From Clostridia bacterium (lineage in GTDB: Bacteria > Bacillota > Clostridia > Oscillospirales > Oscillospiraceae): 12,234 nt of DNA. Position 1 is the first letter of the stretch. Each line of letters begins with the position of its first letter. Below are positions 6,009 through 12,234 of the stretch, in pieces. Where the stretch lies: positions 1-12,234 of the forward strand of contig QKDF01000055.1 of assembly GCA_003245395.1 (NCBI GenBank), in the 5' to 3' direction. The notes under the pieces were generated by a model that searched no databases, was not told where the DNA came from, and saw only the letters and a program-made list of their open reading frames with translations. The translations under genes were made by a program, and so were the position numbers.

Positions 6009-6413
6009 ATGTATCAGTCTAAGAAGCCGTACCTGTACGGCACCGGCCGCAGAAAGTCCTCTGTCGCCCGCGTTCACCTGTTCCCCAACGGCACCGGCTC
6101 CATTACCATCAATGGCCGCAGCATCGACGACTATTTCGGTCTGGACACCCTGAAGATGGTGGTCCGCCAGCCTCTGGAGTCCACCGGAAATGTGGGTAAG
6201 ATGGACATCGTTGCTACCGTCACCGGCGGCGGCGTCTCCGGCCAGGCCGGCGCTCTGCGCCACGGCGTCGCCCGTGCCCTGTTGTTGGCCAGCGAGGATT
6301 ATCGTCCCATCCTCAAAGCTGCCGGCTTCCTGACCCGCGACCCCAGAATGAAGGAACGTAAGAAGTACGGTCTGAAGGCCGCCCGTCGCGCTCCCCAGTT
6401 CTCCAAGCGTTGA
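6009..6413 (+). CDS. rpsI: 30S ribosomal protein S9 (uS9)
   Basis: Small-subunit ribosomal protein whose C-terminal tail reaches the P-site tRNA. The 134-residue product shows [15 protein letters not shown] near the N-terminus, the [12 protein letters not shown] block, [21 protein letters not shown], and the family signature [14 protein letters not shown]. It ends in the expected basic QFSKR tail with terminal Lys-Arg. The ATG at 6009 is preceded by AAGGAGG overlapping the rplM stop region, so the two genes are read from one mRNA, as in most bacteria. A strong intrinsic terminator follows within 25 bases. The gene is convergent with the trp operon. Nothing about its composition differs from rplM. 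Confidence 0.98.
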   Translation: MYQSKKPYLYGTGRRKSSVARVHLFPNGTGSITINGRSIDDYFGLDTLKMVVRQPLESTGNVGKMDIVATVTGGGVSGQAGALRHGVARALLLASEDYRPILKAAGFLTRDPRMKERKKYGLKAARRAPQFSKR

Positions 6414-6435
6414 TTGTATCCGTTTCCCTGTTTTC

Positions 6436-6475
6436 AAAAGGAGCCCGATGCCATTGGCATCGGGCTCCTTTTTAT
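6436..6475. terminator. Intrinsic terminator of rplM-rpsI, symmetrical
   Basis: Perfect 17-bp stem (6436-6452 with 6456-6472) and a three-base ATT loop. The stem's own A and T ends give a T run on the plus strand (6469-6473) and TTTT on the minus strand. It probably ends rpsI and backs up the trp terminator from the other side. Confidence 0.93.
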
Positions 6476-6489
6476 TGTGCTCTCAATGC

Positions 6490-6528
6490 AAACGCCGCTC
6501 CCGGAATTTATATCCGGGAGCGGCGTTT
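6490..6528 (-). terminator. Hairpin terminator of the trp operon
   Basis: Perfect 16-bp GC-rich stem (6490-6505 with 6513-6528) and a seven-base loop, 26 bases beyond the trpA stop. The U-tract on the minus strand is modest (TTTGCATT), so the neighbouring hairpin at 6436-6475 may complete termination. Confidence 0.75.
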
Positions 6529-6553
6529 GATTTTCCGCTTAATGCAAAACAGC

Positions 6554-7339
6554 TCAGGAATTTACAGCGCTCACAGCCGCTTTCATCTGCCGTACGTATT
6601 CCGCCACATGGGGTGCGCTCTCTCGCCCATATTGGGCGCAGAGCTTGACAATCGCACTGCCCACGATAGCGCCGTCTGATACCCGGGTCATGGCAGCCGC
6701 CTGCTCCGGCGTGGAAATACCGAACCCCACGGCGCAGGGAATGCCGGGGTTGGCAGCCTTCACCAGCCGCACCATGGCCCCTACGTCCGTGGTAATGCTG
6801 CCCCGTACACCGGTGACGCCCATAGAGGACACACAGTACACAAAGCCCTGTGCCTCTTTGGCGATCATGGAAATTCTGCCCTCTGATGTCGGAGCAATCA
6901 AGGAAACCAGATCCAGCCCGTACTGCGCGCACAGGGGGGCAAACTCTTTCTTCTCCTCAAAGGGAAGATCCGGCAGAATCAGTCCATCCATGCCGATCTC
7001 CGCCGCGGTAGAGATGAATCGCTCCGATCCGTAGGAAAATACCACATTGGCATAGGTCATAAACACCATGGGCACCGTGACATCCCGGCGCAGATCTCGC
7101 ACCAGATCGAAGATTTTATCCGTGGTCACACCGCCGGACAGCGCCCGGACGTTGGCCTCCTGAATCACAGGACCCTCGGCGGTGGGGTCGGAGAAAGGAA
7201 TGCCCAGCTCAATAAGGTCCGCCCCGGCGGCCGCCATGGCCCGGACTACGGCGGCGGTAGTCTCCAGGTCCGGATCGCCGCAGGTGACAAAGGGAATAAA
7301 GACCTTTCCCTTTTCAAACGCCTTTGCAATATTACTCAT
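6554..7339 (-). CDS. trpA: Tryptophan synthase alpha subunit
   Basis: Cleaves indole-3-glycerol phosphate to indole and glyceraldehyde 3-phosphate in the alpha2beta2 tryptophan synthase complex, with indole channelled to TrpB. The 261-residue TIM-barrel shows [10 protein letters not shown], catalytic E44 in [10 protein letters not shown] (Salmonella Glu49), [22 protein letters not shown] and the phosphate-binding VGFGIS near the C-terminal side. The position of Salmonella Asp60 is Glu55 here (SDPTAEGP, codon GAG at 7177-7175). A carboxylate is kept, and this form may be usual in related Firmicutes. The start is ATG at 7339 with GGAGG six bases upstream, overlapping the trpB 3' end by eight bases and implying coupled synthesis of the two subunits. 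An upstream GTG at 7375 is rejected. Last gene of the operon. Confidence 0.96.
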   Translation of the reverse strand: MSNIAKAFEKGKVFIPFVTCGDPDLETTAAVVRAMAAAGADLIELGIPFSDPTAEGPVIQEANVRALSGGVTTDKIFDLVRDLRRDVTVPMVFMTYANVVFSYGSERFISTAAEIGMDGLILPDLPFEEKKEFAPLCAQYGLDLVSLIAPTSEGRISMIAKEAQGFVYCVSSMGVTGVRGSITTDVGAMVRLVKAANPGIPCAVGFGISTPEQAAAMTRVSDGAIVGSAIVKLCAQYGRESAPHVAEYVRQMKAAVSAVNS

Positions 7340-8516
7340 GGAGATCCTCCCCTCTGTACCGGGCAATGGCGACACAGTCCTTGTCGCCCCGTCCGGAAAT
7401 GTTGATGACCAGAATTTTGTCCTTCCCCATCTGCGGTGCCAGAGTCATGGCATAGGCCACGGCGTGGGCGCTCTCAATGGCCGGGATGATTCCCTCGGTG
7501 CGGGAGAGATACTCAAAGGCGTTTACCGCCTCGTCATCGGTGATCGCCACATACTCCGCCCGCCCTGTGTCGTGGAGCCAGGCGTGCTCCGGCCCAATGC
7601 CGGGATAGTCCAAACCGGCGGAAATCGAGTACACCGGAGCGATCTGCCCGTACTGATCCTGGCAGAAATAGGACTTCATACCGTGGAAAATTCCCAGGCT
7701 TCCTGTGGCGATGGTGGCGGCGGTCTCTGGAGTCTTCACGCCCCGGCCGGCGGCCTCGCAGCCGATCAGGCGAACGGAGGGATCGCCGATGAAGTTGTAA
7801 AACGCCCCGATGGCGTTGGAGCCGCCGCCCACACAGGCCAGTACGGCATCCGGCAAACGGCCTTCCTTCTCCAGCATCTGCTCTTTGATCTCCTTCGAGA
7901 TCACTGACTGGAAATCCCGCACGATGGTGGGAAACGGATGGGGGCCCATGCAGGAGCCAAGCACATAGTGGGTATCGGCGATCCGGTTGGTCCATTCCCG
8001 CATGGTCTCGCTGACCGCGTCCTTAAGGGTGGCGGTGCCGGAGGTGACGGCATGAACCTGTGCGCCCAGCAGGCGCATCCGATAGACGTTGAGCGCCTGA
8101 CGCTCCGTGTCCTCTTTGCCCATGAACACCTCGCACTCCATGTCCATGAGCGCCGCCGCCGTTGCGGTGGCCACGCCGTGCTGACCCGCGCCGGTCTCGG
8201 CAATCACGCGGGTCTTGCCCATCTTTTTCGCCAGCAGCACCTGGCCCAGCACATTGTTGATCTTATGGGCGCCGGTGTGGTTCAGATCCTCCCGTTTGAG
8301 ATAGATCTTTGCTCCGCCCAGATCCGCTGTCATCCGCCGGGCATAGTAGAGCCGGGACGGCCTGCCGGCGTATTCGTTGAGCAGCTCCGTCAGCTCCCGG
8401 TTGAACTCCGGGTCGTTTTTATAGTGGTTGTATGCCTCTTCCAATTCCAGCACGGCATTCATCAGCGTCTCGGGGATATACTGTCCGCCGTGGATACCGA
8501 AACGTCCGTTTGACAT
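7332..8516 (-). CDS. trpB: Tryptophan synthase beta subunit (TrpB1 type)
   Basis: PLP-dependent enzyme that condenses indole with L-serine to give L-tryptophan. The 394-residue length is standard for TrpB1. It begins with [14 protein letters not shown]. The PLP-binding lysine is K85 in [11 protein letters not shown], and catalytic E107 lies in AETGAGQHG. The cofactor phosphate loop is [10 protein letters not shown], and the C-terminal ISGRGDKD motif is present. The start is ATG at 8516 with AAAGGA nine bases upstream, five bases after the trpF stop. An upstream extension to 8627 is only the antiphase reading of trpF. The gene overlaps trpA by eight bases. All expected functional residues are present. 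Confidence 0.98.
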   Translation of the reverse strand: MSNGRFGIHGGQYIPETLMNAVLELEEAYNHYKNDPEFNRELTELLNEYAGRPSRLYYARRMTADLGGAKIYLKREDLNHTGAHKINNVLGQVLLAKKMGKTRVIAETGAGQHGVATATAAALMDMECEVFMGKEDTERQALNVYRMRLLGAQVHAVTSGTATLKDAVSETMREWTNRIADTHYVLGSCMGPHPFPTIVRDFQSVISKEIKEQMLEKEGRLPDAVLACVGGGSNAIGAFYNFIGDPSVRLIGCEAAGRGVKTPETAATIATGSLGIFHGMKSYFCQDQYGQIAPVYSISAGLDYPGIGPEHAWLHDTGRAEYVAITDDEAVNAFEYLSRTEGIIPAIESAHAVAYAMTLAPQMGKDKILVINISGRGDKDCVAIARYRGEDLHE

Positions 8517-8521
8517 GGCGC

Positions 8522-9127
8522 TCAGTCCTTTCCTTTTGCGGCGGCCACCGCCGCCAAAATCTTTTTCCGATCCTTGAAACCATCCGTCTCCACACCGGAA
8601 CTCAAATCCACGGCGTAGGGCCGACACTGCGCAGCGGCGGCGGGGATATTGTTGGGAGTCAGTCCGCCGGCCAGAAAATAGGGTCGCCGGACTTCCCGCA
8701 AAATCGACCAGTCGAAGGTCTCTCCGCTGCCCTGCCCGCTGTCAAGCAGGATAAAATCCGCGCTGCTGCTCTCCGCCCGAAGGGCATCTGCGGGTGTGCG
8801 CACCTGAAATGCCTGTACGATCATGCCGCTCGTCAGCTTCCGCAGAGCTGCGAGATACGCCTCGTCCTCATGGCCGTGAAGCTGTGCGGCTGCAAGGGTT
8901 CCGTCATTGAGCAGCTCCGCAATTTCTTCCGTCGGACGGTCCACGAACACGCCAACGGGCGCAATTCCCTCCGTCAGGTCTCTGCGCAGGGCGCGTACCT
9001 GCTCCGGCGTCACGTTCCGGCGGCTTTTGGGGAAGTTGATGATGAATCCGCAATAGTCCGGCACCGCCTCGTTGACATATGCGATGTCACAGGGGCGTGA
9101 CAGGCCGCAGATCTTAATTTTCGTCAT
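8522..9127 (-). CDS. trpF: Phosphoribosylanthranilate isomerase
   Basis: Catalyses the Amadori rearrangement of N-(5-phosphoribosyl)anthranilate to CdRP, the step between TrpD and TrpC. The 201-residue (beta/alpha)8 protein has the general base C7 in KIKICGL and general acid D129 in [16 protein letters not shown], plus AQLHGHED and [10 protein letters not shown], which with DLSSGVE form the phosphate-binding end. The start is ATG at 9127 with AGGAG eight bases upstream; the longer GTG-initiated reading to 9157 lacks family similarity. It is a stand-alone gene, not fused to trpC as in enterobacteria, and is separated from trpC by 64 bases, the largest gap inside the operon seen here. Confidence 0.96.
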   Translation of the reverse strand: MTKIKICGLSRPCDIAYVNEAVPDYCGFIINFPKSRRNVTPEQVRALRRDLTEGIAPVGVFVDRPTEEIAELLNDGTLAAAQLHGHEDEAYLAALRKLTSGMIVQAFQVRTPADALRAESSSADFILLDSGQGSGETFDWSILREVRRPYFLAGGLTPNNIPAAAAQCRPYAVDLSSGVETDGFKDRKKILAAVAAAKGKD

Positions 9128-9191
9128 ATTCTCAGCTCCTATTCCCCGCCATCCCACAATCCATACCGGAAGTTCAATCAGCGGGGATCTG
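9128..9191 (-). other. 64-base trpC-trpF spacer
   Basis: Largest spacer within the operon. It holds the trpF ribosome binding site and a weak 6-bp inverted repeat, CCCCGC (9144-9149) with GCGGGG (9181-9186), but no U-tract. No promoter or small gene is recognisable. Confidence 0.4.
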
Positions 9192-9968
9192 TCAGTTTCC
9201 CTTCAGGGCCCGCAGGGCCGCCGCCTTGTCACTCTGCCGCATCAGATATTCGCCCACCAGCACGGCGTCTGCCCCCGCAGCCCGAAGGGCCGCCGCGTCG
9301 GCAGGAGATGCGACGCCGGACTCCGCCACGAATACGGCTTCCGGCGGGATCAAATCCCTCATACGCGCCGCATTGCCCAAGTCCACTGTAAAGTCTTTCA
9401 GGTTGCGGTTGTTCACACCGATCACCCGGGCTCCGGCGGATACCGCCATGGCGATCTCCGCCGCGTCGTGGGCTTCGACCAAAGCGGTCAAACCCAGATC
9501 TTCGCACAGCGTCAAATACCGCGCCAGCGTATTCGCATCCGAAATGGCACAGATCAGCAGCACCGCATCGGCGCCCATGGTCTTCGCCTGGTCAATCTGA
9601 TAGTCATCCACGGTAAAATCCTTGCGGATCATAGGGCAGGTGACGATCTGCCGCACCTGTGCAAAAATCTCGTCAGACCCAAGAAACCATTTCGGCTCTG
9701 TCAGGCAGGAGACACAGTCCGCTCCGGCAGCCTGATAATCCCGCGCGATGGCGGCATAGTCAAACACCGGGTCGATGATTCCCTTGGAAGGAGACGCCCG
9801 CTTCACCTCGCAGATGACGGACAGTTCCGGCGTCCGCAAGGCGGACTCAAACCGGAAATCCCCACGGGGCAGAGACGATGCCCGCTCCCGCAGTTCCGCC
9901 GGTGGTACAAGCCGCTTGTCCGCCGTCACACGTTCCCGTGCATGAGCCGCCAGTTGGTCCAAAATCAT
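9192..9968 (-). CDS. trpC: Indole-3-glycerol phosphate synthase
   Basis: Decarboxylates and closes CdRP to indole-3-glycerol phosphate. The 258-residue TIM-barrel shows E54 and K56 in CEVKRASPSKG, the catalytic lysine K116 in MIRKDF, E164 in ALVEAHD, IGVNNRNL with its substrate-binding Asn, and VAESGV near the C-terminus, so the known active-site set is complete. I chose ATG at 9968, two bases after the trpD stop, because GAGG lies seven bases upstream. A TTG at 9974 would overlap trpD but has the same Shine-Dalgarno almost touching it. Stand-alone enzyme, not fused to TrpF. Confidence 0.97.
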   Translation of the reverse strand: MILDQLAAHARERVTADKRLVPPAELRERASSLPRGDFRFESALRTPELSVICEVKRASPSKGIIDPVFDYAAIARDYQAAGADCVSCLTEPKWFLGSDEIFAQVRQIVTCPMIRKDFTVDDYQIDQAKTMGADAVLLICAISDANTLARYLTLCEDLGLTALVEAHDAAEIAMAVSAGARVIGVNNRNLKDFTVDLGNAARMRDLIPPEAVFVAESGVASPADAAALRAAGADAVLVGEYLMRQSDKAAALRALKGN

Positions 9969-9970
9969 AT

Positions 9971-10984
9971 TCAATCCTCGTTGGAGCGGGCGATGAACTC
10001 CTCCAGCTTGCGCAGTGCGGCGCCACTGTCCACCAGAGAGGCGGCCATGGCCACGCCGCCCTCGATATTGGCGGTCTTACCGGCCAGATACAGCGCCGCA
10101 CCGGCGTTAAGAAGTACCGCCTGACGTTTGGGGCCCTGTTCCTTCCCCGACAGGATGGAACGGGTGATGGCTGCGTTCTCCTCCGGAGAACCGCCCACCA
10201 GATCGGACTTGTCACAGCGCACAAAACCGAACTGCTCAGGGGTCAAAGTGTAGGAGCGGAAGGCCCCCTCCTTCACCTCACATACCGAGGTGGGCGCGGA
10301 CATAGAGATCTCATCCAGGCCGTCCTGTCCGAACACCACCATTCCCCGCTTCACGCCCAGATTGCTCATCACCCGGGCCAGCGGCTCCACCAGCGATTCG
10401 TCGTAGACGCCCATCAGCTCCATGTTTGCCCCGGCAGGATTGGACAGCGGCCCCAGGATGTTGAACACCGTGCGGATACCCAGCTCCCGGCGGATGGGGG
10501 CCACATACTTCATGGCAATGTGGTAATTCTGTGCAAAGAGGAAGCAGATCTGAATATCCGTCAGCAGCTTGGCACTCTTCTCCGGCGGAATGGTGATCTT
10601 AACACCCAGCGCCTCCAGCACGTCGGCCGCTCCGCACTTGGAGGACGCCGCACGGTTGCCGTGCTTGGCCACAGGTACGCCGCCTGCCGCGATGACCATA
10701 GCCGCGGTGGTGGAAATGTTGAAGGAGTTGGAGTGATCGCCTCCGGTACCCACGATCTCCAGCGCATCCACATTATGCAGCAGTTTGATGCAGTGGGCCC
10801 GCATTCCCGCGGCGGAACCGGTGATTTCATCAATGGTCTCACCCTTCAGGCTCAGCGCGGTCAGATAGGCGCTCATCTGTACGGGAGTGGCCTCGCCGCT
10901 CATGATCTCATCCATGACTCCGCGGGCTTCCTCTGCGGTCAGATCTTTTTTCGCCGCCAGGGCGATAATCGCTTCCTTAATCAT
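9971..10984 (-). CDS. trpD: Anthranilate phosphoribosyltransferase
   Basis: Transfers the phosphoribosyl group of PRPP to anthranilate. The 337-residue protein has the all-helical N-terminal domain (about 1-70). It then shows the PRPP-binding GTGGD motif (79-83) continued by NSFNIST, followed by [23 protein letters not shown] (residues 105-127), [20 protein letters not shown], and DGLDEIS. Residue 84 is His where many homologues have Gly (GTGGDG). The start is ATG at 10984 with AGGAGG nine bases upstream. The protein is a stand-alone transferase with no TrpG domain fused at its N-terminus, unlike the E. coli enzyme. It starts 18 bases after trpG and is followed by trpC two bases on. Confidence 0.97.
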   Translation of the reverse strand: MIKEAIIALAAKKDLTAEEARGVMDEIMSGEATPVQMSAYLTALSLKGETIDEITGSAAGMRAHCIKLLHNVDALEIVGTGGDHSNSFNISTTAAMVIAAGGVPVAKHGNRAASSKCGAADVLEALGVKITIPPEKSAKLLTDIQICFLFAQNYHIAMKYVAPIRRELGIRTVFNILGPLSNPAGANMELMGVYDESLVEPLARVMSNLGVKRGMVVFGQDGLDEISMSAPTSVCEVKEGAFRSYTLTPEQFGFVRCDKSDLVGGSPEENAAITRSILSGKEQGPKRQAVLLNAGAALYLAGKTANIEGGVAMAASLVDSGAALRKLEEFIARSNED

Positions 10985-11002
10985 TACTGAATTCCTCCTA
11001 TA

Positions 11003-11569
11003 TCAAATGTTTAAAAAGTTCTCAATGATGGAATGTCCGTCCGGCGTCAGCACGGACTCGGGATGAAACTGTACGCCGTAAACCGGAAACTTCGTATGCT
11101 GAACAGCCATGACCTCGCCGTCGGCGGTCTGGGCAATTACGTTCAGTTCCGGCGGCATGGTCTCCCGCACGGCGGCAAGAGAGTGGTAGCGCGCCACCTG
11201 AATCTCCTCGGACATCCCGCGAAACAGGGGGCTCTCCCGATCCAGCCGAGCCTGAGATGTCTTGCCATGCATCAGCTCCTTGGCGTAGGAAACCGTGGCC
11301 CCATACACCTCGCAGATGGCCTGATGCCCCAGACACACGCCCAGAATCGGAATCTGTCCGCCCAGTTCCCTGACGACTTCCTCACATACACCGGCATCTG
11401 CCGGGCGGCCGGGACCCGGAGAGAGGATGATGGCCCGTGGCTTAAGCTCCGCAATTTCCGCGACCGTCAGCTCGTCGTTGCGCACCACCCGGATATCCGG
11501 GTCAAAGGTTCCCACCAGCTGATAGAGGTTGTAAGAAAAACTATCGTAATTGTCGATCAGAAGAATCAT
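11003..11569 (-). CDS. trpG: Anthranilate synthase glutamine amidotransferase subunit
   Basis: Class I glutamine amidotransferase that hydrolyses glutamine and supplies ammonia to TrpE. In some Firmicutes the same protein also serves PabB. The 188-residue protein opens with LLIDNYDSFSYNL, has the oxyanion-strand motif LSPGPGRPADAG, the nucleophile C79 in GVCLGHQ, and H169/E171 in YGVQFHPES, so the catalytic triad is complete. The ATG at 11569 overlaps the trpE stop (ATGA) and has AAGGAGG nine bases upstream within trpE, so the two subunits are probably co-translated. Placement directly after trpE favours the tryptophan role over folate. Confidence 0.96.
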   Translation of the reverse strand: MILLIDNYDSFSYNLYQLVGTFDPDIRVVRNDELTVAEIAELKPRAIILSPGPGRPADAGVCEEVVRELGGQIPILGVCLGHQAICEVYGATVSYAKELMHGKTSQARLDRESPLFRGMSEEIQVARYHSLAAVRETMPPELNVIAQTADGEVMAVQHTKFPVYGVQFHPESVLTPDGHSIIENFLNI

Positions 11570-12234
11570 TTCTCCAGCCCTCCTTCCGCAGCTTTCAGCG
11601 CATCCATGACAGCGCCGGCCTTATTGATGCATTCCCGGTATTCGTTCTCCGGCACGCTGTCGGCCACAATGCCCGCGCCCGACCGGACAAAGACATGGCC
11701 GTTTTTCGCAAAGGCCAGACGGATGGCGATGCAGGTATCCAGGTTCCCGGTGAAGTCCAGATAGCCGATGGCCCCGCCGTAAATTCCCCGTTTGTTGTTC
11801 TCCAGCTCGTCGATGATCTGGCAGGCCCGCAGCTTGGGGGCGCCGGACAGCGTTCCGGCAGGTAAAATCGCGTCCACCGCATCCACGGCATCTTTGTCCT
11901 CCCGCAAAATACCCCGCACCGTGGAACCGATATGCATCACATGGGAAAACCGTTCGACGGACATATATTTCTCCACTTCCACCGTCCCGATGCGGCTGAT
12001 CTTCCCGATGTCGTTGCGGCCCAGATCCACCAGCATGTTGTGTTCGGCCCGCTCCTTCTCATCCGCCAGCAGCTCGGCTTCCAGCGCCTGATCTTCTGCG
12101 TCGTCTTTTCCCCGTGGCCGGGTGCCCGCCAGAGGGAAGGTGTGCAGTACGCCGTCCTCCAGCTTTACCAGTGTCTCGGGCGACGCGCCGGCCATCTCAA
12201 TGTCGTCGCTGGAGAAATAGAACATATAAGGTGA
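11566..12234 (-). CDS. trpE: Anthranilate synthase component I (N-terminal part beyond window end)
   Basis: Converts chorismate and ammonia to anthranilate, the committed step. Only the C-terminal 222 residues are visible; the frame is open through the window edge (SPYMFYF), so the ATG at 12225 is internal. The chorismate-binding domain is shown in order by ASPETLVKL, PLAGTRPRG, ERAEHNMLVDLGRNDIG, HVMHIGSTVRG, PAGTLSGAPKLRA, RGIYGGAIGYLDFTGNLD and RSGAGIVADSVPENEYRE. These include the catalytic His of the HVMHIGS block and the Glu pair that binds magnesium. The N-terminal feedback-inhibition region (LLESS motif) is out of view, so tryptophan sensitivity cannot be judged. The aminobenzoate synthase PabB shares this fold, but the operon decides for TrpE. 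Confidence 0.96.
   Translation of the reverse strand, partial: SPYMFYFSSDDIEMAGASPETLVKLEDGVLHTFPLAGTRPRGKDDAEDQALEAELLADEKERAEHNMLVDLGRNDIGKISRIGTVEVEKYMSVERFSHVMHIGSTVRGILREDKDAVDAVDAILPAGTLSGAPKLRACQIIDELENNKRGIYGGAIGYLDFTGNLDTCIAIRLAFAKNGHVFVRSGAGIVADSVPENEYRECINKAGAVMDALKAAEGGLEK

Noticed and set aside
8517..8627. N-terminal extension of TrpB to 8627
   Set aside because: Lies within trpF in another frame and reads as low-complexity Gly/Arg sequence.
9072..10124. Plus-strand open frame (350 codons) opposite trpC
   Set aside because: Antisense to trpC, whose motifs are complete on the other strand.
9878..10990. Long plus-strand open frame (370 codons) opposite trpD
   Set aside because: Antisense shadow of a GC-rich conserved gene; no family motifs, no ribosome binding site, composition rich in His/Gln/Arg typical of reverse readings.
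1..12234. CRISPR array, insertion sequence, prophage, tRNA or rRNA genes
   Set aside because: No regularly spaced repeats, no transposase or phage-like proteins, and no tRNA/rRNA signatures seen on reading both strands.

Overview
The window is compact, GC-rich bacterial chromosome. It carries spoIID and bofA, which points to an endospore-forming Firmicute of class Clostridia. The GC-rich base composition, frequent TTG/GTG codons at ORF starts and the gene set would fit Oscillospiraceae-like gut Clostridia (the Flavonifractor/Lawsonibacter/Oscillibacter type), but this placement is inference. No mobile element, CRISPR array, tRNA or rRNA was seen.

Left part (1-4006). On the minus strand lie a PhoB/OmpR-type response regulator cut by the window start, a secreted two-domain protein with a stalk-like N-terminal domain and a degenerate NodB-type deacetylase domain, and spoIID. 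A multi-pass membrane protein of unknown function is divergent from spoIID on the plus strand. The 3000-3150 region holds two back-to-back promoters whose -35 hexamers interlock, plus a 9+9 bp inverted repeat in the spoIID leader.

Middle part (4007-6475). A strong symmetrical hairpin separates the membrane gene from convergent tadA (wobble-inosine tRNA deaminase). Divergent from tadA is a two-gene unit, a DUF2508/YaaL-like small protein followed by bofA, with overlapping reading frames and a possible sigma-E-type promoter. A clear intrinsic terminator follows. Then comes the ribosomal operon rplM-rpsI with a consensus-like promoter and a structured 5' leader, closed by a 17-bp terminator stem.

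Right part (6476-12234). A complete tryptophan biosynthesis operon is read on the minus strand in the order trpE-trpG-trpD-trpC-trpF-trpB-trpA. Only trpE is incomplete, cut at its N-terminal side by the window end. Together the seven products convert chorismate to tryptophan. Genes are tightly packed, with trpE/trpG and trpB/trpA overlapping. The operon promoter and any attenuator or T-box lie outside the window. TrpA carries Glu where the enterobacterial enzyme has catalytic Asp60.

Most of the window is ordinary housekeeping and sporulation DNA. The most interesting points are the degenerate deacetylase protein, the divergent regulatory region at 2969-3150, the L13 leader hairpin and an AT-rich intergenic strip that could encode a short RNA.
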